Source: Arthrobacter globiformis NBRC 12137
GTDB taxonomy: Bacteria; Actinomycetota; Actinomycetes; Actinomycetales; Micrococcaceae
Length of the DNA stretch: 40,983 nt
Assembly: GCF_000238915.1 (NCBI RefSeq)
Contig: NZ_BAEG01000028.1
Span: 1 to 40,983, forward strand
Reading direction: 5' to 3'
Under the pieces are notes generated by a model, which had not been told where the DNA came from, searched no databases, and saw nothing but the letters and a program-made list of their open reading frames with translations. The position numbers and the translations under genes were made by a program. Positions 15,191 to 22,508 of the stretch are shown piece after piece. The stretch's first letter is position 1. Each line of letters begins with the position of its first letter.

Positions 15191-15331
15191 ATGAAGCCTC
15201 GCTCAATACTTATTTCAGCGCTGCTGCTGGTACTTGCGGTGGTTGTGATCATCGTTGCATGGGTCATTTGGCAACCCAACGCCACGGGCCTGCTCAGTCT
15301 CCCTGCACTCACCGGTTACCAAGCAACCTGA
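15191..15331 (+). CDS. Very small single-helix membrane protein
   Basis: 46 aa: MKPRSILISALLLVLAVVVI and a further five hydrophobic residues form one membrane helix behind a basic N terminus, then a 17-residue tail (WQPNATGLLSLPALTGY). No strong ribosome-binding site, but the helix, basic start and codons favour a real gene. It occupies the space between two junction-like sequences. Function unknown. Confidence 0.45.
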   Translation: MKPRSILISALLLVLAVVVIIVAWVIWQPNATGLLSLPALTGYQAT

Positions 15332-15352
15332 CGTCTCGACCGAATGACTCCC

Positions 15353-15392
15353 TAAGCCACCTCGGCTGCGACAGTTGCAGAGGTCTGGTCCA
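15353..15392 (+). repeat. Cassette junction repeat, right half conserved
   Basis: The right half reads ACAGTTGCAG, AGGTCTGGTCCAT, one base from the consensus AGGTCTAGTCCAT. The left core (AAGCCACCTCGGCTGC) is worn. Same orientation as all others. Confidence 0.6.
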
Positions 15393-15434
15393 TGACGAGC
15401 CGCCATCGTTTGAAGCGACTCTTGGCAATTGTCT

Positions 15435-15761
15435 CTATCCCTCCGTGGTGTTTGCCCCGTGGTGACCATCGTCCACCCTGCCAAGGCGTTCCGGATGCTT
15501 CGGGTCCTTGCCGCGTTCACGCCAATATTCATCCCGTTGCCATAGTGAGAACCGGATCACCCAAATGCCGAAAATGATGGTGCCAACCACGATGACGCCT
15601 ACTTTGATCCAGAGCCAGGGTTCGGTGACGATCGGCAGGAAACTCAGAAGCAGCATGACAGGTGTGTAAATCACCATGAAGCGGCCGAGACGACGGAACC
15701 TACGCTGAACCTCAGGGCTTGCGGGTACAGACTGGAATGCCGAGCGCTTCCTAGACTCCAT
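15435..15761 (-). CDS. Hypothetical membrane protein
   Basis: About 108 aa from an ATG at 15761 (MESRKRSAFQSV); the frame is open to 15854, but the extra 31 residues look unnatural. Two membrane helices (MVIYTPVMLLLSFLPIV and WIKVGVIVVGTIIFGIWVI) follow a basic N terminus; the C terminus is charged (WQRDEYWRERGKDPKHPERL). No ribosome-binding site is clear. A junction right half lies immediately upstream at 15850. Function unknown. Confidence 0.5.
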   Translation of the reverse strand: MESRKRSAFQSVPASPEVQRRFRRLGRFMVIYTPVMLLLSFLPIVTEPWLWIKVGVIVVGTIIFGIWVIRFSLWQRDEYWRERGKDPKHPERLGRVDDGHHGANTTEG

Positions 15762-15849
15762 ATATGAACTGAACCACGAACGCCGGTCACCCGATAGTCC
15801 AGGCCAAAGGCAGGATGACTGACCGTCCGGCGGGGCGAACGAGTAGTGA

Positions 15850-15873
15850 TTCACTTAGAGGTCGGCCGGTCCA
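15850..15873 (+). repeat. Degenerate cassette junction, right half
   Basis: TTCACTTAGAGGTCGGCCGGTCCAT keeps AGGTC and GGTCCAT of the right half, with an insertion between. Confidence 0.4.
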
Positions 15874-15885
15874 TCATGGCTCCGC

Positions 15886-16092
15886 TCACCGATCACGTGG
15901 GACGCCCTCTTGATCCCGAAGTGCGCTGCTCCGCGCGCGCAATTTAACGATTGCAATTGCCAGCACGAATGCGGCAAGCAGGCCACTTAGCGCAAACCTC
16001 CACGGCCCTGGATTGCCCCCGAAAAGGATAATTCCAGCGATCACCAACAGCCCTACGACTTGGTACCACGATGCTTCGCCCAACCGCCGCAT
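15886..16092 (-). CDS. Small two-helix membrane protein
   Basis: 68 aa: helix 1 (YQVVGLLVIAGIILFGG) and helix 2 (FALSGLLAAFVLAIAIV) joined by a very short turn, then a basic tail (KLRARSSALRDQEGVPRDR). The sequence upstream of the ATG is AT-rich (GAGGAAATTATT), with GAGG as a possible ribosome-binding site. No family recognised. Confidence 0.55.
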   Translation of the reverse strand: MRRLGEASWYQVVGLLVIAGIILFGGNPGPWRFALSGLLAAFVLAIAIVKLRARSSALRDQEGVPRDR

Positions 16093-16431
16093 AATAATTT
16101 CCTCACTTTCTATAGGACCGTTTCTACGCTATTGGCGGGGTTGAACTCAGACTTTGGACCCTGCATATGGGAGACTACGCCCGAAATTAACGATGACCAT
16201 GCCTGCACCGTCCCGTGAGGGTTGTCCCGTAAAGAACTTTTAGTCCGTCCCGTAAGCCGGTCGCCAAGGTGGGGCTCAGGGCCGTCAAACAACACAAGTG
16301 GGACTGTTCACGTTGGGAACCTTGAACGGGCCACATGGACGGAATAACGCGACTGGGGCACGTCTGGGATGCTCATCCCATGAGCCAAGCGGATCGTTGA
16401 CATGGGCAGATGACCAGCCGATAGTCAAAGA
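16093..16431. other. 339 bp without a gene: two junction motifs and GTCCCGT repeats
   Basis: At 16115, GGACCGTTTCTACGC is a weak junction core. At 16316-16335, GGAACCTTGAACGGGCC is a good second-core copy. Between them GTCCCGT occurs three times (16210, 16224, 16247). The last copy, GTCCCGTAAGCCGGTC (16247-16262), recurs with one mismatch at 19343 near the recombinase. I see no reading frame worth calling. Confidence 0.55.
16316..16335 (+). repeat. Cassette junction repeat, second-core form
   Basis: GGGAACCTTGAACGGGCC matches the second core of the copy at 169 except for one base; it precedes the lipoprotein gene. Confidence 0.6.
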
Positions 16432-17088
16432 ATGAGGAACCTAGTGCCTCCTGCGGTCTGGGTCATTGGCATCGTTGCTGTGTCCTCCCTGGGTGCGGGA
16501 TGCACCCAAAACGCTGGTGCGCCGCCGTCTGGTTCTGGCCACTCGACGAGCCCAGCCGCACCGCAGCCTTCAACAAGCCCAGCTGCCCCGCAAGCCAAGG
16601 ACACTCCGGCCCGCTTTATCACTCATGATCGCTTCTATGGCACGCCTACATCAGCCCTAAAGGCTGCTTTTAGCCAGGTTGACGAGTTTGTTAGATCCCA
16701 CCCGGAACGCTTCGGAGGGGCCTACTTTAATTTCAACTATTCAGCCATCCACGTGTGGACTGTCGGCGGGTCATGGCAGGATCCCGAATTTGTACGGCTG
16801 AGGGAGACGCTGGATCCGAGTGGTGAATTCATCGCTGATGTCGGAACCGGGAAACCGCTGACGTATCTCAACGCGTTGCGGAATCAGCTAGCGACGAGGT
16901 TCCATCCAGGCCCACAGGGCAAGATCGCCGCAGTGATGGTGGACCCAATCTATAACGCCGTCAGAGTCCAAATCAGGTACTCCGAGGGGGACGTTTCTCT
17001 GCATCGCATGCCGCTAGCCCTCCAAGTTGCAGCAGCAGCCCCGGAAATCGTCATTGAAAGCGTAGAGGGAAAATTCACCACCAACTAG
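16432..17088 (+). CDS. Lipoprotein of unknown function
   Basis: 218 aa. The signal peptide (VIGIVAVSSLGAGC) ends in a lipobox LGAGC with the lipidated cysteine near residue 24. A low-complexity Ser/Pro/Ala linker follows (HSTSPAAPQPSTSPAAPQA), as is common for cell-surface lipoproteins, then a folded domain from about residue 60 (FITHDRFYGTPTSALKAAF, then GGAYFNFNYSAIHVWTVGG). It would sit outside the cytoplasmic membrane. No known family. Single-gene cassette between 16316 and 17118. Confidence 0.65.
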   Translation: MRNLVPPAVWVIGIVAVSSLGAGCTQNAGAPPSGSGHSTSPAAPQPSTSPAAPQAKDTPARFITHDRFYGTPTSALKAAFSQVDEFVRSHPERFGGAYFNFNYSAIHVWTVGGSWQDPEFVRLRETLDPSGEFIADVGTGKPLTYLNALRNQLATRFHPGPQGKIAAVMVDPIYNAVRVQIRYSEGDVSLHRMPLALQVAAAAPEIVIESVEGKFTTN

Positions 17089-17117
17089 AACAAGCGCAGC
17101 CCGCTACAGCCGCTGGT

Positions 17118-17171
17118 GGAACCCCTCGTGGGATACATTGCCGCCGCCCCGGCTGCCAGGTCTCTAATCCA
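17118..17171 (+). repeat. Cassette junction repeat, divergent, longer spacing
   Basis: GGAACCCCTCGTGGGAT, then a GC-rich insertion, then CCAGGTCTCTAATCCAG at 17156-17172. The right half is recognisable by AGGTC and ATCCA, but the gap is longer than in other copies. Confidence 0.5.
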
Positions 17172-17213
17172 GGTAATTGGCTCGGTCGCACTGCCGGCGA
17201 TTACCCTGCGACT

Positions 17214-17717
17214 ATGATCACGGCGAGGTTATGGGGAGGTACCACTGATTTGCATAGGATAAACCTCTGTCGTTGGCTCACCTTTCAACGTACCCGGCGC
17301 TATTACGGCTGGAACCTTGCCGAGCGCTTGAAAAGCTCCTCCCTGCGGGAGGAGCTAAGAGAATGGTCCCTGCGCGACAACGAGCTTGCGGTTATGGAGT
17401 GGGCGTTCGCATGGCTCACAATCGCCGGCGTTGCCGTGATACCGGTTACGTGGGCCCTACTGCAGTGGGCACCATGGTTGATCCCGACCATCACAGTAGT
17501 CGGGCTAATCGGTCCTGTTGCTGGCGTCCTCTGCGCCTTTGAGATTTATGGCCGCTGGCTCATCGGACGATGGTTTCCAAGTTCTCCTGCACGGTTGCCA
17601 GGCGGGCCCTCCATCATCGAGGGAAATTCCTTGCTGGCCAGTAGTTTGGCAACCTACGCGCTTATCCCGGTTCTTTACATCTTCCTTGACGCGGTTGTGC
17701 TTCCAGCCGCCGTCTAA
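17214..17717 (+). CDS. Hypothetical membrane protein
   Basis: 167 aa. A basic, soluble N terminus of about 60 residues (RINLCRWLTFQRTRRYYGW, then LREELREWSLRDNELAV) precedes helices at about 62-83, 87-110 and 142-165. Single-gene cassette between 17118 and 17779. No family recognised. Confidence 0.6.
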   Translation: MITARLWGGTTDLHRINLCRWLTFQRTRRYYGWNLAERLKSSSLREELREWSLRDNELAVMEWAFAWLTIAGVAVIPVTWALLQWAPWLIPTITVVGLIGPVAGVLCAFEIYGRWLIGRWFPSSPARLPGGPSIIEGNSLLASSLATYALIPVLYIFLDAVVLPAAV

Positions 17718-17778
17718 GGCCTCGTGTGCCTGCAGCGCTTATGTCGCAGCTTGATTGGCCTTCCGTAAGCGCGCTTGA

Positions 17779-17797
17779 GGAACCCTTGCCGGCCTTC
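17779..17797 (+). repeat. Cassette junction repeat, left core only
   Basis: GGAACCCTTGCCGGCCT; the first eight bases are identical to the best copies. It is the last good junction before the recombinase. Confidence 0.5.
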
Positions 17798-17803
17798 TGG
17801 CTT

Positions 17804-18262
17804 TCAGGCCGTGACTTCCGGATTAGAGCTCCCATCGGGAGATGGCGGCATGAGAAGAAATGTGGCGATGGCAAGAACGATGCCTAAAGCACAAACTATC
17901 GTGCTGAATGTGTAGCCGACTCCAGGTGCGTGACTGTACGCACTCAAATTGATGCTGGCCGGCAGCCAAGAAACAGCCCAGATAAGGGCGTCAAACCAGC
18001 TCGCCCACCTCTGGCCGATTCGCAGCAGCAGAAAGGCGGTTGCGGCTAGCACTGCGGTTATCAAACCAGTGGCGATGACGATGGTCGGTCCGCGGAGGAC
18101 GTCGCCGTCTACGGGGCCTTCATACGCCGCAAGGCGTGTGCCCAGATCTGTGGAAACGGCCACAACCGAGAACAGGCCCCCCACAAGCAGGAGCACGTTA
18201 GCCGTCTGGGAGGCTTTGTATACGGCTCGACCTAGACCAGCCCGCACACGTACAAGAGCCAT
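17804..18262 (-). CDS. Hypothetical membrane protein
   Basis: 152 aa with four membrane helices (ANVLLLVGGLFSVVAVS; IVIATGLITAVLAATAFLLL; SWFDALIWAVSWLPASI; FSTIVCALGIVLAIATFLLM) and short loops. No family recognised. Three more small membrane proteins follow upstream on the same strand (18455, 18629, 18900), forming a minus-strand block next to the recombinase. Confidence 0.6.
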   Translation of the reverse strand: MALVRVRAGLGRAVYKASQTANVLLLVGGLFSVVAVSTDLGTRLAAYEGPVDGDVLRGPTIVIATGLITAVLAATAFLLLRIGQRWASWFDALIWAVSWLPASINLSAYSHAPGVGYTFSTIVCALGIVLAIATFLLMPPSPDGSSNPEVTA

Positions 18263-18454
18263 GTTTTGATCCCCCCATTATGGTGACTGGCGCGTCCCCC
18301 CACGTTGACTGCTTCGACCTTAACGCCCCAACCATCGTTTGGATACAGGCAAAGGGGCGAGCCCGACGGCCGAACCGCTTCCGGTTCATTCTGCGCAACG
18401 GGGCGAGCCTTTGGGGCGGCGACCAAACTGTCCCTGCAGCGCCGCTCTAGCCTT

Positions 18455-18562
18455 TCAGAACCAATGCCAGACGTCCCTCATGAGCCAAACGAGGAAGGCA
18501 GCGAAGGCGAAGGGTGGCAACAAATACAGCACCCATGTACCGGGCATCTCGCGTTTGGCCAT
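18455..18562 (-). CDS. Very small single-helix membrane protein
   Basis: 35 aa, MAKREMPGTWVLYLLPPFAF, then AAFLVWLMRDVWHWF and stop. A strong ribosome-binding site (GAAGGGAG) stands 6 bases before the ATG at 18562. One membrane helix with an aromatic C-terminal end. The ribosome-binding site and composition make it a credible micro-protein. Function unknown. Confidence 0.5.
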   Translation of the reverse strand: MAKREMPGTWVLYLLPPFAFAAFLVWLMRDVWHWF

Positions 18563-18628
18563 GTCTGCTCCCTTCGGTTTAGCCAGCCTCTGGGCCAGCC
18601 CCTCACCAGACTTCCACCACCTAACTCA

Positions 18629-18877
18629 TTACGGCGGGGGCTGAGGAAATCCGAAGCTCCAGGCAAAGAATCCGATGAGAATAAGACAACCACCCAGCGC
18701 AACCCAGATTTTGGCGATAAGTCTTATGCCGCGGCGCCTCTGACTTCTGTAGGCATCCATGTCTTCCTTGCGCAAGAAGATGTTCCAGTTGGTCACCAGC
18801 GTGGATAGGCGGCCGGAAATGAGCAACGCAAACAGGCCCATTAGCAGGATTACTAGCCCAAACGCCATGGCCGGCAT
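18629..18877 (-). CDS. Small two-helix membrane protein
   Basis: 82 aa. Helix 1 (AFGLVILLMGLFALLISG) and helix 2 (IWVALGGCLILIGFFAWSF) flank a charged loop (NWNIFLRKEDMDAYRSQRRR). The topology mirrors the gene at 13263 and the plus-strand gene at 6199. No family recognised. Confidence 0.55.
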   Translation of the reverse strand: MPAMAFGLVILLMGLFALLISGRLSTLVTNWNIFLRKEDMDAYRSQRRRGIRLIAKIWVALGGCLILIGFFAWSFGFPQPPP

Positions 18878-18899
18878 AGCTATCTATCCCAATCACGGC

Positions 18900-19205
18900 T
18901 CAGTCATTATGATCACGCTGATGGTCAACCTGGGATGTTCCACCCGGGTTGCGATCTCCCGAATCTCTGTCGCTGTTTGGCGGCTGAAAAACTCCAGGCT
19001 TCCTTTTGGCTAGTAACTCCTGCCGGTATTCTTCAACCTTTGTGGCGCGATCTCCACCCCAGCCAGCACCAAAGTAGGCGCCAAGTCCCACCGCCAACAT
19101 CAACAAAGCGCTGCCCCCGGCTTCCGGGCCGGCCAACCAGCCGACAATCCCAGAAATGACCAACACAACCAAGATTACGAGAACTACTTTCCCGGCTTTT
19201 CTCAT
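18900..19205 (-). CDS. Small membrane protein with charged C-terminal tail
   Basis: About 101 aa from an ATG at 19205 (MRKAGKVVLVILVVLVISGI), after GGGGTAGAG; a longer frame starts five codons earlier. Two helices (about 6-24 and 32-49, rich in Gly) are followed by a helical and then disordered tail (KVEEYRQELLAKRKPG, then NSDRDSGDRNPGG). It is the last cargo gene before the recombinase. Confidence 0.55.
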   Translation of the reverse strand: MRKAGKVVLVILVVLVISGIVGWLAGPEAGGSALLMLAVGLGAYFGAGWGGDRATKVEEYRQELLAKRKPGVFQPPNSDRDSGDRNPGGTSQVDHQRDHND

Positions 19206-19498
19206 CTCTACCCCGATCAACGAGCTGAAACTCTCTCATTGTGCTCCTGCCCGTGTCACTTGGGAATCCGAGCAGCGTCCGACAGGGGATGGCAGCCCCC
19301 GAAGGACTGAGCCGCCGTCCCAAAAGAGGCCCGTCCGCGTACGTCCCGTAAGCGGGTCACTCACGGGACGCACCACCACTTGACCTGCACTGTTGGGTCT
19401 AGGCGGAGGCAACCGTTCCGCATAAACGGTCCGGTGATATGTCCGGTGACGGGCTGCTATATGGCGCACTGCCACCCATTAGGCGGACACTCCTGTTC
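19206..19498. promoter_or_regulatory. Upstream region of the recombinase with res-like motifs
   Basis: 19342-19370 is an inverted repeat, CGTCCCGT and ACGGGACG, with 13 bases between. 19412-19430 is ACCGTT and AACGGT in inverted order. GGTCCGGTGA (19428) and TGTCCGGTGA (19440) are direct repeats, and CGGACA (19484-19489) is the inverse of TGTCCG. Tn3/gamma-delta res half-sites begin TGTCYGATA, so these resemble recombinase binding sites that would also cover the gene's promoter. That link is an inference. Confidence 0.45.
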
Positions 19499-20098
19499 AT
19501 GGTTGAAATAAAGGTTGGCTACGCAAGGGTTTCCACCGACGAACAAGACCTCACTGTCCAACGGGATGCGTTGGCGGCCATGGGCGTCGAACCTGATCGT
19601 ATTTATGTCGATCATGGCCTCACTGGCAGTAACACGAACCGCCCAGGACTTCGTGAAGCGCTGGCCGCGTGCCGAAGCGGCGACACCTTCATGGTGACGA
19701 AACTCGACCGGCTGGCCCGCTCTGTGCGGGATGCGCATCAGATCGCGGACGACCTCGCCGCGCGCGGGGTGAAGCTGAACATCGGCGGTTCGTTGCATGA
19801 TCCCGCGGATCCGATAGGCAAGCTGCTGTTCAACGTTCTGGCCATGGTTGCTGAGTTTGAAGGCGATCTCATCCGGGCGCGAACGCGCGAAGGTATGAAG
19901 ATCGCCAAAGCCAAGGGCCGCTTGCGTGGGAAACAGCCCAAACTTTCGGCGAAACAGGAGGCCCTCCTGGTCCAGCTGCATGACGCTGGCGAACACACCA
20001 TGTATGAGCTGGCCGAGCTGTTCTCCGTTGGCCGTTCCACCGTCTACCGCGCGCTCGACCGGGCGCGCCAAAAGGCGGAAAAGAAGGCCGGCTCCTGA
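19499..20098 (+). CDS. Serine recombinase, Tn3-resolvase/invertase type
   Basis: 199 aa from the ATG at 19499 (MVEIKVGYARVSTDEQ); a longer frame from 19439 would start inside the res-like motifs. The catalytic serine is Ser12 in YARVSTDEQ. Asp70, Arg71 and Arg74 lie in the conserved KLDRLARS segment. The long E helix (VLAMVAEFEGDLIRARTREG) covers about 113-132, and a C-terminal helix-turn-helix (TMYELAELFSVGRSTVYRAL) about 167-186. Family members cut both DNA strands through a phosphoserine link and resolve or invert DNA between two sites. No transposase lies with it. It stands at the right end of the array, next to the boundary with the core chromosome, so it may mobilise cassettes or be a relic of an unrelated transposon. 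Confidence 0.9.
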   Translation: MVEIKVGYARVSTDEQDLTVQRDALAAMGVEPDRIYVDHGLTGSNTNRPGLREALAACRSGDTFMVTKLDRLARSVRDAHQIADDLAARGVKLNIGGSLHDPADPIGKLLFNVLAMVAEFEGDLIRARTREGMKIAKAKGRLRGKQPKLSAKQEALLVQLHDAGEHTMYELAELFSVGRSTVYRALDRARQKAEKKAGS

Positions 20099-20156
20099 CG
20101 CTTGGATAACAGCGCTCCCAAGCCAGACACCGCCGTCGGGCATGCCCTAACGACTC

Positions 20157-20460
20157 TCAGCCCACCAGCGGTGCAGCGATGCCGCCGAAGGCAAACCGGG
20201 CCAGGCCCAGCAGCGACGACGCGGTGCCTGCGACATCCGGATATCCCTTCAGGGCCAGGGAGGTCGCTAGCGGGGTGCGCTGCTGGACCAGAAGTGTCTC
20301 CTTGAAAATCACCAGGCAGGCCGCCAGGATGGCGACGCCCACCGCCGCGAGGAAGAGGAAGACGCCACGCCAATAGGTGACGGTGGCCAGCTGGCCGCCG
20401 CTGACGGGACCAACGATCGCCGCCAGTCCGCCGAGCACCGTCAGGCGGCCGTTCCCACCA
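20157..20460 (-). pseudogene. MFS transporter remnant (Bcr/CflA drug-resistance type)
   Basis: The translation begins VLGGLAAIVGPVSGGQLA, continues YWRGVFLFLAAVGVAILAAC to VIFKETL, and then jumps to LALKGYPDVAGTASSLLG and FAFGGIAAPLVG. The first part is around transmembrane helices 5 and 6 of a 12-helix Bcr/CflA-type exporter, and the second is near helix 10. The intervening part, the N terminus and the C terminus are missing. Translation ends at 20157. Its 5' side abuts the stop of the oxidoreductase gene, and its 3' side ends at the island edge, which suggests that the gene was eroded when the island settled here. Confidence 0.75.
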
Positions 20461-20464
20461 CCGC

Positions 20465-21682
20465 CTACCCCAGCACCTCGGAAACAGCCTGCCCTGAATA
20501 GCCAGTCCGCTTTAGGGCTTCGAGCGGCGATGCCCACGAGGCCAGGACCTCCTTGGCGGCAGGGACCTGCTCGACGGCGAGCGCCTGCCGGTGCGCGTCG
20601 TCGAGGACGTCCCGGATGAACACCTTCTGCCCGGTCTGCGAAGACTTCACGGCCGCCTCGACCATTGCCAGGCTCAGGACGTTCTCATGGATTTCGCCCG
20701 AGGGAACCTCACCCGTCCGCAGGCACCGGACGAATTCAGCCAGCGCCCCGGCGATCTCTTCCGGGGTCCCGCCCTCGGCAACCAAAGAATCCGGCTGAGA
20801 AGAAGAGCAAGAAGCAAAACCCGGCCGGCCGCCGTCGTCCGCCACAGAAGCAGCCCCGGCCCCAGAAACAGCCCCGGCAACATGCTCCGCGACTGGCGCC
20901 GCAGCGCCGTCCCACGCCGCGGTACCGTTGGCTCCGTTGATCCGCCAGCTGCCGTTCCACGAGGTTTCCAGCCCGTCGGCGCACCAGCTTCCGGTGTAGA
21001 CAAACCGGGTCCCGCCGTCCATCTCGAACACGGCCGTGGCAGCGGCGTCCCCGGCGTACCAGCTCCAGCCCGGGTTGAACTCCTCGCAGTAAACGGAAAC
21101 CGAGTTTCTGCCGAGGAGGTACCGCGCGGTGTCGAACGCGTGGATGGCCATGTCCACCAGCAGCACGTGCTCCATCTCCTCCCGGAAGCCACCGAAATGC
21201 GGCGCCTTGAAGAAGTCGCAGGTCAGCAGCCCGATCTCGCCGAGCCGGGCTGCCTGCCGCTTGAAGCCGGCGAGCGTCCGGAAGTAGCGGCGGGACTGGC
21301 TGATCATCAGCAGCTGCCCGGTTGCCTCCGCCACCGCGGCGAGGGAGAGGGCATCCGCGACGGTCGGCGCCGCCGGCTTCTCGCACAGCACCGGCAGCCC
21401 AAGGAAGTGCGCCTCGACATTCACCGGGTGATGCGCGTCCGGGACCGTCACGTTCACCACCGCCTGCGCCCCGACGGCGCCTGCCAGCTCGGTCAGGCTC
21501 ATCCCCACTGGCACGCCGCCGAGGCCCAGATCGGCCAGCGCGTCCCGCGCCCCCTGCGGGTTGAGATCGACGACGCCGGCGAGTTCGACGTCGGCCGCCT
21601 CGCCCAGCAGCCGCAGCCAGGCCCGGCCCATCCCGCCGGCCCCCACCTGGACCACGCGGACGGGTGCCGTTGGATCAGTCAC
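20465..21682 (-). CDS. Gfo/Idh/MocA-family oxidoreductase
   Basis: 405 aa from a GTG at 21682 (TDPTAPVRVVQVGAGGMGRA). The nucleotide-binding motif GAGGMG lies at about 13-18, and CEKPAAPT at about 95 supplies the family's conserved E-K-P. LLVDMAIHAFDTARYLLG around 175-192 carries the D-x2-[IV]-H catalytic-site motif. Members oxidise or reduce sugars with NAD(P). A low-complexity Ala/Gly/Ser insertion (about residues 270-310, AGAVSGAGAASVADDG) is unusual. It is the last gene of the sugar operon, 14 bases after the ThuA-like gene, and is a candidate ThuB-like glycoside 3-dehydrogenase. The substrate is unknown. Confidence 0.85.
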   Translation of the reverse strand: MTDPTAPVRVVQVGAGGMGRAWLRLLGEAADVELAGVVDLNPQGARDALADLGLGGVPVGMSLTELAGAVGAQAVVNVTVPDAHHPVNVEAHFLGLPVLCEKPAAPTVADALSLAAVAEATGQLLMISQSRRYFRTLAGFKRQAARLGEIGLLTCDFFKAPHFGGFREEMEHVLLVDMAIHAFDTARYLLGRNSVSVYCEEFNPGWSWYAGDAAATAVFEMDGGTRFVYTGSWCADGLETSWNGSWRINGANGTAAWDGAAAPVAEHVAGAVSGAGAASVADDGGRPGFASCSSSQPDSLVAEGGTPEEIAGALAEFVRCLRTGEVPSGEIHENVLSLAMVEAAVKSSQTGQKVFIRDVLDDAHRQALAVEQVPAAKEVLASWASPLEALKRTGYSGQAVSEVLG

Positions 21683-21696
21683 AGTAGAAAAGCGGC

Positions 21697-22476
21697 TCAA
21701 TTGGCCATCGCCCCCTCGTAGCTGTGGCCGGTGTAGAACGCCTCGGTTTCGTACCGCAGCAGGACCGGGTCGGTGCGTTCGGGCCGCGCGGTGCGGGCCC
21801 ATTCCACGCCGTTGGCGATGACCCTGCGCACGTCCTTGTGATGGTAGACGGGGTAGTCCTGGTCGCCGGGGGAGAAGAAGAAGATCTTGCCGTACCCGCG
21901 CTTGAACGTGCACCCGCTGCGGAACACCTCGCCGCCGGAGAAGGTACTCAGGAAGATCAGCTCGTCGGGGGCGGGGATGTCGAAATGCTCGCCGTACATC
22001 TCCTGCTCCGGAATGATGAACGGGTGCGGCACGCCCTGCGCGATCGGATGCGTGGGGTCCACCGTCCAGACAATCTCGCGGTCCCGCTCCGAGCGCCAGC
22101 GCAGTGTGCAGGTGGTGCCCATGAGCTTGCCGAAAATCTTGGACCAATGCCCGGAGTGGAGCACCACGAGGCCCATGCCGGCCAGCACGTGCCGGTGGAC
22201 GCGCTCCGCCACCTCGTCTGTCACCTCTCCGTGGGCGGCGTGGCCCCACCAGACCAGGACGTCCGTGTTCCGCAGCCGGTCCTCGGTGAGGCCGTGCTCG
22301 GGGTCGTCGAGGGTCACGGTGGCCACCTCGGCCCGCGGGCCGAGGTTCTCCTCGATGCCCTCGCGGATGGTGTTGTGCATGCCGTCCGGGTAGATCTCGG
22401 CCACGTGCGGCTGGTGCTGTTCGTGGCGGTTTTCGCCCCATACGGTGACGCGCAGGGGAGTGTGGTTCTCAGTCAT
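21697..22476 (-). CDS. ThuA-like sugar-utilisation protein
   Basis: 259 aa, ATG at 22476 with AAGGAA upstream. Conserved parts are [74 protein letters not shown] and [15 protein letters not shown]. This is the class I glutamine-amidotransferase-like fold of the ThuA family, which works in Sinorhizobium with ThuB in trehalose and related disaccharide use through 3-keto sugars. There is no catalytic Cys-His-Glu triad as in true amidotransferases, and histidines dominate the conserved motifs. The genes on both sides (permease upstream, Gfo/Idh downstream) support this role. Confidence 0.85.
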   Translation of the reverse strand: MTENHTPLRVTVWGENRHEQHQPHVAEIYPDGMHNTIREGIEENLGPRAEVATVTLDDPEHGLTEDRLRNTDVLVWWGHAAHGEVTDEVAERVHRHVLAGMGLVVLHSGHWSKIFGKLMGTTCTLRWRSERDREIVWTVDPTHPIAQGVPHPFIIPEQEMYGEHFDIPAPDELIFLSTFSGGEVFRSGCTFKRGYGKIFFFSPGDQDYPVYHHKDVRRVIANGVEWARTARPERTDPVLLRYETEAFYTGHSYEGAMAN

Positions 22477-22508
22477 GTAGGGTTCCTTAGGTTCGAGAGA
22501 GGAAGGGG

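Noticed and set aside
117..17797. The junction repeats as integron attC sites
   Set aside because: attC sites need GTTRRRY and RYYYAAC boxes in a foldable arrangement. The reverse complement of the core (CCGTGAAGGGTTCC) does not fit, genes lie on both strands, and no tyrosine integrase is visible.
117..19438. The evenly oriented repeats as a CRISPR array
   Set aside because: Spacing ranges from about 50 bases to over 1 kb, intervals hold genes, and no cas gene is seen.
20591..21721. Long plus-strand open frame opposite the oxidoreductase
   Set aside because: Antisense shadow of a GC-rich gene with clear family motifs on the other strand.
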